Below, in pieces: positions 36,759 to 43,766 of a DNA stretch of 64,000 bases. The translations under genes were made by a program, and so were the position numbers. Position 1 is the stretch's first letter. Each line of letters starts with the position of its first letter. The stretch is from an uncultured Phycisphaerales bacterium. Lineage in GTDB: Bacteria; Planctomycetota; Phycisphaerae; Tepidisphaerales; Tepidisphaeraceae. The notes under the pieces were generated by a model. That model had not been told where the DNA came from. It ran no database searches and saw nothing but the letters and a program-made list of their open reading frames with translations. The stretch is from positions 1 to 64,000 of the forward strand of contig CAIQIQ010000095.1 of the NCBI GenBank assembly GCA_903871935.1, in the 5' to 3' direction.

Positions 36759-36839
36759 CAGGTCGCACGACTTGCACTCAGTCGCAGGCATGGCAATGCC
36801 GTGCTACCATTTGCCCCGCCCAAGCACAAAGGATGCCCT

Positions 36840-38864
36840 ATGAACACAACCCAATCCAGACCCGTCACCACTCCCGAAGACATGCTCCGGAGCCGTACTC
36901 TAGCGGACCGCTTCTTTGGCCGTGCCGCCGACCTCCCCATCTCCTTTGTGCTCGATGGCAGACCTCTCTCCGGCATCCCCGACGATTGGCACCCAGTCTC
37001 GAACACGCGCTGGATCGACGCCAACATCCGCGAAACCATATTCGAAGGCACCGATCCCACCACTCACCTGCATATCCGAGTGGAATGTACGCAATACCGC
37101 GACTTCCCGGTGATCGAGTGGGTGGCGTGGTTCAGCAACCGCGGCCAAACTCCCACCCCGATCATCCGCGACATCCTCGCCATGGATGAAAACGTCCAAG
37201 GCGCCTCGCCCGTCCTGCATCACTGCAACGGCGACTTTAACAGCGCGGAAGGATACACTCCGCAGGAAACTCGCCTGAAAGCCGGAGACACTCTCGCATT
37301 TGCCCCCACCGGCGGCCGGCCGTGTGATGGCGCATTCCCCTACCACCGCATCGTCTTCGCCGATGGCGGACTCACCCTCGCCACCGGTTGGCCCGCGCAG
37401 TGGTCCGCCCGATTCGAGGCCCTGGCCGATGGTGTCCACATCCGTATCGGCCAGGAGAAGACCAACCTGTCCCTTTTGCCCGGCGAAAGCATCCGCACAC
37501 CGCGCATGACCATCATGGCCTGGTCGGGCGATGCCACGCGGTCTGTAAACCTCTGGCGCCGCTGGTACCTGACCCATATCCTCCCCCGACCCAACGGCCA
37601 ACCCATGCGCCCGCTGCTTGCCTGCGCTGCCACCGATGAAGGTGAGGAATTCACCGCCGCCACCGAGGAGAACCAGGTCCACTACATCGGCGACTTCCAC
37701 CGCCGCGGCATTCGCCCCGACGTCTGGTGGATCGATGCCGGCTGGTATCCCTGCCGCAACGAAAAACAGGAAAGGAAGTGGTGGATCACCGGCACATGGG
37801 AACCCGACCCGGAAAGATTCCCGCGTGGCCTGAAACCGGTGTCCGATCGCGCATCCCGCGATGGTGCTGACCTGCTCGTCTGGTTTGAGCCTGAACGCGT
37901 ACAACCCGGCACAAAGTTCGACCTCGAGCGCCCGCAGTGGCTGCTCAGCGCCAAGGACAACAACAACCGCCTGCTCAACCTCGGCAACCCGGAGTGCCGC
38001 CAATGGCTCACCGACCATGTATGTCGGATGATCCAGGCCAATGGCATCCGCATCTACCGGCAGGATTTCAACTTCGCCCCTCTGGAGCACTGGCGGCAAA
38101 ACGATGCTCCCGATCGCCAGGGCATGAACGAAAACCTCTCCGTCCAGGGCTATCTCCGCTACTGGGATGATCTGTTGGCACGCAACCCCGGCCTGTGGAT
38201 CGATTCCTGCTCCAGTGGCGGCCGTCGCAACGATCTTGAGACCATGCGCCGATCCGTGCCGCTGCACTACACCGACTATGGCTATGGCGAAGCCCCGGTG
38301 AAGCTGGCATTCCACCGCACCATGTATCAGTGGATCCCCTACTTCAAGGAATGCACACTCGCCTGGGATACCGCCGGCGGGCCCAATGCCTCCGTGCAGT
38401 ACGGCAAGGAGAGATTCGACAGCCGCGTCGACAGTTACTCCTACCACTGCGGCATGGCGCCCATGCTGGCCTCCGGTCTCGACATCCGCCGGGATGATTA
38501 TGACTTTGCCGCCGCCCGCAAGATGATCGACATCTGGCGTCAATCTGCCAATCTGCTTCTCTTCGGCGACTACTACCCGCACACACCATTTCACCGCAGC
38601 GACCGCGAATGGGTCGCCTGGCAGTTCGACAGCCCCGAGACCAACCGCGGTCTGATTCAGGGCATCCGCCTGCCCGCATCTCCCGATGAAACCCTTACCA
38701 TCCATCTCCTGGCGATTCGCCCGGATTCGGTATACACCTTCGAGAACCCCGAAACTGGCGAAACCAAGCGCCTCGCGGCCTCCGACCTCAACCGCGACGG
38801 CTTTACCTTCAAACTCCCGCCGCGGAACGGCGCGATCTGGTTCTACTCCGCGACCTCGAAATGA
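36840..38864 (+). CDS. Alpha-galactosidase (GH36-type)
   Basis: 674 residues from the ATG behind AAAGGA; the in-frame start at 36801 lacks a ribosome site. There is no signal peptide. Residues ~60-240 form the N-terminal beta-supersandwich, and the barrel starts near 260. WWIDAGWYP (296-304) is the family core; RQDFN puts D409 in place of the GH36 nucleophile. SCSSGGRRND (456-465) is the conserved loop, and YTDYG (D479) may carry the acid/base. The enzyme removes terminal alpha-galactosyl units from oligosaccharides. Regulation may involve the URO-D-like gene 81 bases upstream. Confidence 0.87.
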   Translation: MNTTQSRPVTTPEDMLRSRTLADRFFGRAADLPISFVLDGRPLSGIPDDWHPVSNTRWIDANIRETIFEGTDPTTHLHIRVECTQYRDFPVIEWVAWFSNRGQTPTPIIRDILAMDENVQGASPVLHHCNGDFNSAEGYTPQETRLKAGDTLAFAPTGGRPCDGAFPYHRIVFADGGLTLATGWPAQWSARFEALADGVHIRIGQEKTNLSLLPGESIRTPRMTIMAWSGDATRSVNLWRRWYLTHILPRPNGQPMRPLLACAATDEGEEFTAATEENQVHYIGDFHRRGIRPDVWWIDAGWYPCRNEKQERKWWITGTWEPDPERFPRGLKPVSDRASRDGADLLVWFEPERVQPGTKFDLERPQWLLSAKDNNNRLLNLGNPECRQWLTDHVCRMIQANGIRIYRQDFNFAPLEHWRQNDAPDRQGMNENLSVQGYLRYWDDLLARNPGLWIDSCSSGGRRNDLETMRRSVPLHYTDYGYGEAPVKLAFHRTMYQWIPYFKECTLAWDTAGGPNASVQYGKERFDSRVDSYSYHCGMAPMLASGLDIRRDDYDFAAARKMIDIWRQSANLLLFGDYYPHTPFHRSDREWVAWQFDSPETNRGLIQGIRLPASPDETLTIHLLAIRPDSVYTFENPETGETKRLAASDLNRDGFTFKLPPRNGAIWFYSATSK

Positions 38865-38868
38865 GCGC

Positions 38869-38901
38869 AAAAAAAACGGCTGACGTTATTCACGTCAGCC
38901 G
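38869..38901 (-). terminator. Intrinsic terminator of the candidate small RNA
   Basis: CGGCTGACGT and ACGTCAGCCG form a perfect 10-bp stem with a five-base loop. On the minus strand the stem is followed directly by eight T. The same stem may also end the plus-strand galactosidase transcript, although it lacks a T run there. Confidence 0.85.
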
Positions 38902-39007
38902 CGGGCTATGGGGACCGACCCGGGATTCCCGGAAGGGAATGGGGCCGGTATGCGCGGGCTACTTAATGTGAGGTCACGGTCTTTTGTTTACACCGCGTTG
39001 TCCTCAC
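38869..39007 (-). ncRNA. Candidate structured small RNA, about 139 nt
   Basis: On the minus strand a TATACT box (39014-39019) lies six bases before a G at 39007; a TTGATT -35 (39039-39044) stands at a long 19-base spacing. The transcript would fold into three hairpins. The first is GTGAGG with CCTCAC (38968-38973/39002-39007), with inner CGCGGT/ACCGTG. The second is ATTCCC/GGGAAT (38925-38940) inside CCGGCC/GGTCGG. The third is a perfect 10-bp terminator stem (38877-38901) followed by eight U (38869-38876). No reading frame of note lies in it. The terminator points away from ribBA and into the end of the galactosidase gene, where no minus-strand gene exists. This makes a free-standing RNA the simplest reading. 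Confidence 0.6.
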
Positions 39008-39232
39008 GGGATTAGTATAGGCAAAGCCCAAGCCACAAAATCAAGTCGCTCGAAATTTTTCAAATCTGGCCGGAATAACGCGACTTGTGCCTGATCTTCG
39101 CTGCCCCGCCCGCTTGGAAAAACCTCAGCCTGCTACGTCAGCATTGCACAGCCACGCGTCATAATGTCGCAGTCGGCGGCAAGAGTATGACCGGGCCCCG
39201 TCACTACACCCCAGTTCCCTTGAGTTCGATCC

Positions 39233-39245
39233 TACAATCTCCACA
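39233..39245 (+). promoter_or_regulatory. Possible -10 box close to the ribBA start
   Basis: TACAAT (39233-39238) lies eight bases before the ATG at 39246. The -35 region is weak. If it is used, the ribBA message would be leaderless, which agrees with the lack of a ribosome site. No FMN riboswitch fold is seen upstream. Confidence 0.35.
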
Positions 39246-40484
39246 ATGCATCACATGCCATTTGCCCCAATTCCCGAGGTAATCGACGATCTAAAGGCCG
39301 GAAAAATGATCGTCCTGGTCGACGATGAGAGCCGCGAGAATGAAGGCGACATCGTTGTCGCGGCCGAAAAGATCACCTCCCAGCAGATGAACTTCATCCT
39401 CAAGGAAGCCCGCGGTGTAGTCTGCCTCGCACTCACCGGCGAGCACTGCGATAAGCTTCATCTCCACGATCAGGTCGCCCACAACACCGCCACCCTGGGC
39501 ACCGCATTCACCGTAACTGTTGATGCCAGCCCACGTTTCGGCGTTACCACCGGCGTCTCCGCCAAAGACCGAACGGCCACGATACACGCCGCCGTCGCCG
39601 ATAATGTTCGCCCCGACGATTTGTCGCGGCCGGGACACATCAATCCCCTCCGCGCCCGCGAAGGCGGTGTACTCGTCCGCGTCGGCCAGACCGAAGGCAG
39701 CGTTGACCTCTGCCGCCTCGGCGGCCTCAAAGCCGCGGCCGTCATCTGCGAGATCATGCGCGACGATGGCGAGATGGCCCGCCGGCCCGACCTCGAGATT
39801 TTCTGCAAAAAACACAACCTCAAGATGGCGACGATAGCTGACCTGATCAGCTATCGCATGCGCCGCGAGCAGTTCATCAAGCGGATTGAAACGATCCAGC
39901 TCCCCACCCAATGGGGCATGTTCACCCTCCACGCCTATTCCAGCATCGTCGACAAGGAGCCCCACCTGGCCCTTTGCCAGGGCGGTGTCGGCGACCTCGG
40001 CCCCGACGGGAAAGTAATCCCCCAGAATGAGCCCGTACTCGTCCGCGTCCACAGCGAATGCCTGACCGGCGACGTCTTTCACTCACAACGCTGCGACTGC
40101 GGCCAGCAGCTCGGCACCGCCATGGAAACCATCGCCAAAATCGGCAAGGGTGTCCTTCTCTACATGCGCCATGAAGGCCGCGGCATCGGCCTGGCCAACA
40201 AGCTTCACGCCTACGCCCTGCAGGACAAGGGTTTTGACACCGTCGAGGCCAACGTGCTGCTGGGTTTCCCCGCCGACAAGCGCGACTACGGCATCGGCAG
40301 CCAGATCCTCCGCGACCTGGGGTTAACGCAGGTCCGCATCATGACCAACAACCCCAAGAAGGTCTACGGCATCGACGGCTTCGGCCTGAAGGTAGTCGAA
40401 GAAGTCCCCCTGCGCATCGAGCCCGGCGAATACAACAAGCGCTACCTCCAAACCAAGAAAGATCGGATGGGGCATAAGCTCTAG
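39246..40484 (+). CDS. ribBA: Bifunctional 3,4-dihydroxy-2-butanone-4-phosphate synthase / GTP cyclohydrolase II
   Basis: 412 residues, the normal size for the fusion. The RibB domain (about 9-206) has the acidic metal site SRENEGD (29-35), TTGVSAKDRT (101-110) and RPGHINPL (128-135). The RibA domain (about 210-405) has HSECLTGDVFHSQRCDCG, with zinc ligands C272, C283 and C285, then RHEGRGIGL and a YGIGSQIL segment. It supplies both precursors of riboflavin from ribulose 5-phosphate and GTP. The start could also be the ATG at codon 4. No other rib gene is in the window. Confidence 0.95.
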   Translation: MHHMPFAPIPEVIDDLKAGKMIVLVDDESRENEGDIVVAAEKITSQQMNFILKEARGVVCLALTGEHCDKLHLHDQVAHNTATLGTAFTVTVDASPRFGVTTGVSAKDRTATIHAAVADNVRPDDLSRPGHINPLRAREGGVLVRVGQTEGSVDLCRLGGLKAAAVICEIMRDDGEMARRPDLEIFCKKHNLKMATIADLISYRMRREQFIKRIETIQLPTQWGMFTLHAYSSIVDKEPHLALCQGGVGDLGPDGKVIPQNEPVLVRVHSECLTGDVFHSQRCDCGQQLGTAMETIAKIGKGVLLYMRHEGRGIGLANKLHAYALQDKGFDTVEANVLLGFPADKRDYGIGSQILRDLGLTQVRIMTNNPKKVYGIDGFGLKVVEEVPLRIEPGEYNKRYLQTKKDRMGHKL

Positions 40485-40882
40485 ACCCACCCCCCGCCGC
40501 CGGAGGCGGCTGAAGACAGATTGCGGCGGCCGCGCCGACGCGTAGGTGCTTCTGAATGCACCGCTACAGCGTCAGCAAGCGCTCCACGTATTCGTGGTGG
40601 AAGCGGGGGCGTCCAAAACAGGACGCCATCGCCGGTGAGCAGCAGGCGTCACCATCCTTCTTGACGGCGACGGGGATCTTCAAACAACCTCAAATACCCC
40701 CAGCCGTCCCGCCGCGCCCGCCTTCCACGTACCGACCGTCAGCACCGATACTCCCGCCATCACCGGCCGCGATCTGGATAAGGTCCACACCCCATCGGTT
40801 ACGTGCAGAACCTCGCCCGCGAGGGCCGGGGTGAACAGGTCTTCTGGTTTGCTGGCCGCCACAACGTACAATGCATGCCGCT
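40485..40882. other. Non-coding accessory-region border
   Basis: Holds copy A of the structured repeat (40521-40647). Short readings exist on both strands (for example a 63-codon minus-strand reading, 40680-40871, with a TTG start), but none is supported by a ribosome site or recognisable motif. Confidence 0.5.
40521..40647 (+). repeat. Structured dispersed repeat, copy A
   Basis: About 127 bases that align with the reverse complement of 42811-42994. Three hairpins are visible: GGTGC/GCACC (40545-40562, loop TTCTGAAT), CCACG/CGTGG (40584-40597, loop TATT) and GGCGTCC/GGACGCC (40608-40627, loop AAAACA). The loops are conserved and the stems differ in compensating pairs between the two copies. 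Copy A lacks the 23-base inverted repeats that bound copy B. Confidence 0.8.
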
Positions 40883-41055
40883 ATGGGCAAGAAGAAACAG
40901 GAAACGCGGCTCCTCCCACCCTCTCTCCTGCGCCAGCTCCTCCGGTCGTGGCCACTTCCGCCGCACCGGCACACGGCAGACCCTCCTCGCTTGTCGATAC
41001 GCGGGTCATCTACTGCGGCGATCCCCTCAAACAAATCAAGATGAAAGTGGTTTAG
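40883..41055 (+). pseudogene. Remnant of a DNA methyltransferase gene (N-terminal piece)
   Basis: An ATG reading (MGKKKQET) shifts by one frame into a Pro/Ala-rich stretch and then into TRVIYCGDPLKQIK before a stop at 41055. The last piece matches the start of adenine-specific DNA methylases, which usually read T-x-VIYCGDxLxxLK ahead of the DPPF region. The remaining catalytic part is absent. I infer a decayed gene whose body was replaced or deleted, with the next gene now in its place. Confidence 0.4.
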
Positions 41056-41064
41056 GGAGTAAAC

Positions 41065-42132
41065 ATGCCTGAGGACCTCAACTGCCCGATCTGCGAAAGA
41101 AATGCGTCTCGCACAGCATTGTCGGGGACGGCACGTCTGGACAATCTTGAGGTTGATTGTAGCTTCCTGAGCCAAATTCAGTGCCCGTTATGTGGAGTGT
41201 TCGTGTTGAACCGACGCGATGAGGTGAACCTGAGAAGCCCCAGACTGAGGTACTGGAATCCCCATCACGTCTCAGCCCTACTTCGCGAGCAGTGCATCGC
41301 CGACTTACCGCCGTTCTGGCTTCGCGATCACGAGGAGCAGTATGCGCCGGTAAGGATCGACGCCGCCACGATCATCACGCTGCGCGAACTGCTCACTCAC
41401 TGGCCGCAGACAGTTCCCGAGCGTCTCGATCGCTGCCTCTGCAATCTTGCTAGAGAGCTAAAGCGGGGCGGAAGGATGAAGGTCTTCCCCCAGGGTCCCG
41501 AACAGCGCGGCATTGCCGACACATCGGCTCTCTTTGCGGAGGACCCCGCGGAAGCCCATTACCACATCCACGCACTAAAGCGCCAGGGATACGTGGAGGA
41601 GCAGCTTGCTAACGGTGTGGGCGTGACTCTGAGCCCCGAGGGTTGGGCTCGAGTCGCGGAACTCATAGCCGGCACAGCCTCCCGCGCCAATCCCGCGTTC
41701 GTCGCCATGTGGTTCGGTGGCGAATGCGAAATACAAGCCATGCAGGGGCTTTACGATGCGGGGATCAAGCCGGGCATTGAAGATGCCGGGTACAAGGCGC
41801 TCCGGATCGATCTCGTTGAGCACAACGAGTACATCATGGACGAGGTGCTTGGCAACATCCGGCGCGCTCCATTTGTCGTCGCCGATTTCACGCAGCACCG
41901 GAATGGTGTCTACTTCGAGGCTGGGTTTGCCCGCGGACTTGGGATTCCCGTGATTCATACCTGTCGCGAAGACTGCTTTGGCAAGGCGCATTTCGATACG
42001 CAGCAGTTGAACCACATTGTCTGGAAGACACCCGACGAACTCCAGCACAGGCTCTGTAACCGAATTCTTGGCACAATCGGCGTTGGACCGAATCCGCCCG
42101 CCCGGACATCGATGCCTTCGAGACCGTCATGA
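41065..42132 (+). CDS. Zinc-ribbon protein with nucleoside deoxyribosyltransferase/TIR-like domain
   Basis: 355 residues with AGGGAG five bases before the ATG. CPIC (7-10) and CPLC (40-43) form an N-terminal zinc ribbon. Residues ~95-205 look like a helical or winged-helix linker with HALKRQGYVEE. The C-terminal domain (about 209-325) follows the deoxyribosyltransferase/TIR-like pattern: NPAFVAMWF, GIKPGIEDAGYKALRID, VVADFT (D274) and NGVYFEAGFARGLGIPVI, with E285 at the catalytic position. Such domains cut nucleosides or NAD and are common in bacterial defence and signalling. The domain identity is from pattern only; the biological role is inferred from its accessory setting. Confidence 0.7.
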   Translation: MPEDLNCPICERNASRTALSGTARLDNLEVDCSFLSQIQCPLCGVFVLNRRDEVNLRSPRLRYWNPHHVSALLREQCIADLPPFWLRDHEEQYAPVRIDAATIITLRELLTHWPQTVPERLDRCLCNLARELKRGGRMKVFPQGPEQRGIADTSALFAEDPAEAHYHIHALKRQGYVEEQLANGVGVTLSPEGWARVAELIAGTASRANPAFVAMWFGGECEIQAMQGLYDAGIKPGIEDAGYKALRIDLVEHNEYIMDEVLGNIRRAPFVVADFTQHRNGVYFEAGFARGLGIPVIHTCREDCFGKAHFDTQQLNHIVWKTPDELQHRLCNRILGTIGVGPNPPARTSMPSRPS

Positions 42133-42335
42133 TGCGCGAAGACCGGACCAAGGGGTGCCGAACGTATCGAACCATCACAACACCGAGCTATAACCCTAAC
42201 GTATTCCTTGCCATCCGCTAGGCGGAGGAACGCCCCGAGACACTCAAAGTCAGCGACGCGACTCACTTTCCGGAGTTGGCCCCGGAAGAGAGTTTCGTCA
42301 AAGCAGGAGACCGTGTCGTCTGCGTCGGCGTGTAA
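42129..42335 (+). pseudogene. Short coding remnant split by an in-frame TAG
   Basis: A reading that begins at the ATG overlapping the previous stop continues as SYNPNVFLAIR, meets TAG at 42219-42221, and then runs on in the same frame as AEERPETLKVSD to GDRVVCVGV and TAA. Both sides look protein-like in composition. A single nonsense mutation in a small gene is the simplest explanation. I do not recognise the family. Confidence 0.35.
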
Positions 42336-42408
42336 GGGTGGGCGAATGCCGCGCGAGCGCAAGACAGGATGTGAATGAATGCCAGACAGCTCTCCCTTTA
42401 GTCATCGC

Positions 42409-42822
42409 TCAGGGCGTTGAATAGATGAACGTGGATCTCGGATTCCCGCGGACAGACACAATTGCAGAAGCCTTAACGACACGTCGTTGCTTAAGCAACT
42501 CTTGATAGGCCTCGTCGAGAGCGGCAATGCCGTATCTGTCCACCAACTGGTCTGAGGCGTAACGCGCAACTCGTGGCTCTCCCTCGTGCAGCTTGATTAG
42601 TTCCTGTGCAGCATCTGAGTGTTGCGGCCTTCGTAGACGCTCAACCGCAGCGCGGAGTACTTCGTTTACTCTGCGAGCAAGGCGCAACGCGGCGTCGTAC
42701 AAGGCAAGCACCAGCGCATAGTCCTTGTCATCTTCATGGACCTCAGCCGCGTATAGATCGTTCCCGGTCGCATCGGATACTCCTTTGCACCCTTCAAGAG
42801 ATGAGTTCTGCCTGCTGGTCAC
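42409..42822 (-). CDS. Hypothetical helical protein, possibly shortened at its N-terminus
   Basis: 137 residues at most, with a GTG start at 42822. No ATG occurs in the first half of the reading. The sequence is almost all helix (DYALVLALYDAALRLARRVN, DEAYQELLKQRRVVKASA) and basic overall; no known motif. The only start codons lie inside the end of repeat copy B (42811-42994). The original 5' end may therefore have been lost when the repeat arrived. It could be a small regulator or partner of the zinc-ribbon protein, but nothing proves this. Confidence 0.45.
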   Translation of the reverse strand: MTSRQNSSLEGCKGVSDATGNDLYAAEVHEDDKDYALVLALYDAALRLARRVNEVLRAAVERLRRPQHSDAAQELIKLHEGEPRVARYASDQLVDRYGIAALDEAYQELLKQRRVVKASAIVSVRGNPRSTFIYSTP

Positions 42823-42994
42823 TCGACTCGACTGAGCTCGCCGAAGTCCACTCCCCGGCGATGCGAGCCTATTTTGGCCCGCCCCGCTTCCCGGGCGAAA
42901 TACGCCCAGCGCTTGCTGACGCTATAGCGGGGCATTCAGAAGCCCCTACGCGTCGGACTTCGGCGAGCTCGGTCGAGCCGCACGGCCGCCGCAA
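42811..42994 (-). repeat. Structured dispersed repeat, copy B, with terminal inverted repeats
   Basis: Inverted relative to copy A. The shared core has hairpins GGGGC/GCCCC (42929-42946), GGGCG/CGCCC (42893-42907) and GCGGGCC/GGCTCGC (42863-42882), read on the minus strand. A 23-base inverted repeat (42827-42849 and 42955-42977, one mismatch, containing GAGCTCGCCGAAGTCC) bounds the core and is missing from copy A. Confidence 0.8.
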
Positions 42995-43261
42995 CCTTGT
43001 CTAAGTCGCCCCTGGCGACGCTTTGGGCCGCCGCTCGTCGGCGGAGGTCCGGGGGCCACCCCACCCAAAAAAAGTGCAAACTTTTTTCACCCCTCGTTTT
43101 TCCGCCCTTTTCAGACAAAACGGGGGTAAGCCACCCCATATAGTAGAGGGACGTGTTTTTCACCCTCTTGGCCGTCACCGGCCACGCTATTTGACAACCG
43201 CATACGCCCCACCACCTGCCAAACTGACAGTGGAACAGAGTGGAACAAAACGGAACGTCAT

Positions 43262-43730
43262 TCTGCCTATGACGTCTGACTTCTGTCGTCTGACTCTTCT
43301 GTCTATCCTGTGAGCACCTTTGTTGTAGTCAGTCATGCAGATCACTGATCTGCGCAGACTGCGCACACTATCTTGAGCATCTTCGCCTACTGACTCCTGG
43401 CCTTCTGCCTTCTGACTTCTCTCCCGATCTTGAGCACCTTCGGTCTGTCCTTCGTGCCTGTCTCCATGCTGACTTCTGACCCGACTTCTGGCTCCTGACC
43501 TTCTGACTCCTGACTCCTCCAGCGAAGTTATCCACAACCACCCTCAACCTGCGCACCTCCTCCCCAGATGTGCACCTAACTCTCTGTTATCACAGCACAT
43601 AGCGCCATGGGGGTACCCCGCCGAGAACCTGCGCACCTGCTACTTATCCATAATCGCACGCCAACTCGCGCACCTTGGTCTGCCTCTTCTGACTTCTGTC
43701 CTTCTGGCTCCTGACTTCTTCCGCCGTCGG
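43262..43730. repeat. Degenerate heptamer repeat tract
   Basis: Recurrent variants of TCTGACT, TCTGCCT and CCTGACT (on the minus strand AGAAGTC, AGGAGTC) occur in three blocks: about 43262-43305, 43383-43425 and 43470-43520, plus a small block at 43680-43730. The period is 7-8 bases and imperfect. Confidence 0.6.
43527..43658 (-). repeat. Dispersed repeat R1 with DnaA-box-like sites
   Basis: On the minus strand this stretch aligns from end to end with 57288-57419 at roughly four bases in five. Shared landmarks are GGATAAGTAGCAGGTGCGCA at the left, GAGTTA in the centre, and GGAGGTGCGCAGGTT followed by GGTGGTTGTGGATAAC at the right. TTATCCACA at 43528-43536 equals the DnaA-box consensus; 43644-43652 differs by one base. 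Confidence 0.75.
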
Positions 43731-43766
43731 TTTACAGGCAATGCCTCCACCGGTAACGTCTCGGCC

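Larger units (their letters stand above)
42995..43766. other. Repeat-rich non-coding spacer
   Basis: No credible gene. It contains a perfect A/T hairpin AAAAAAGT/ACTTTTTT with a GCAA loop (43068-43087), a second hairpin around CGTTTT/AAAACG (43089-43126), spaced TGGAAC copies near 43232-43255, a degenerate CTTCTGA-type heptamer tract (about 43262-43730), and repeat R1 (43527-43658). Confidence 0.6.

Noticed and set aside
36900..38870. 656-codon open frame opposite the alpha-galactosidase gene
   Set aside because: It mirrors the galactosidase codons in a G+C-rich gene, has no family resemblance or ribosome site, and the galactosidase motifs are unmistakable.
38869..39007. 6S RNA, tmRNA or SRP RNA
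   Set aside because: The 5' end pairs internally with the first hairpin, not with the 3' end; no tRNA-like end, tag frame or SRP tetraloop domain is seen.
39008..39245. FMN riboswitch ahead of ribBA
   Set aside because: No FMN aptamer core sequences or matching stems could be found upstream.
40680..40871. 63-codon minus-strand frame with TTG start
   Set aside because: Composition looks protein-like but no start signal, motif or conservation can be shown.
42995..43766. Insertion sequence in the accessory spacer
   Set aside because: No transposase frame or target duplication; only non-coding repeats.
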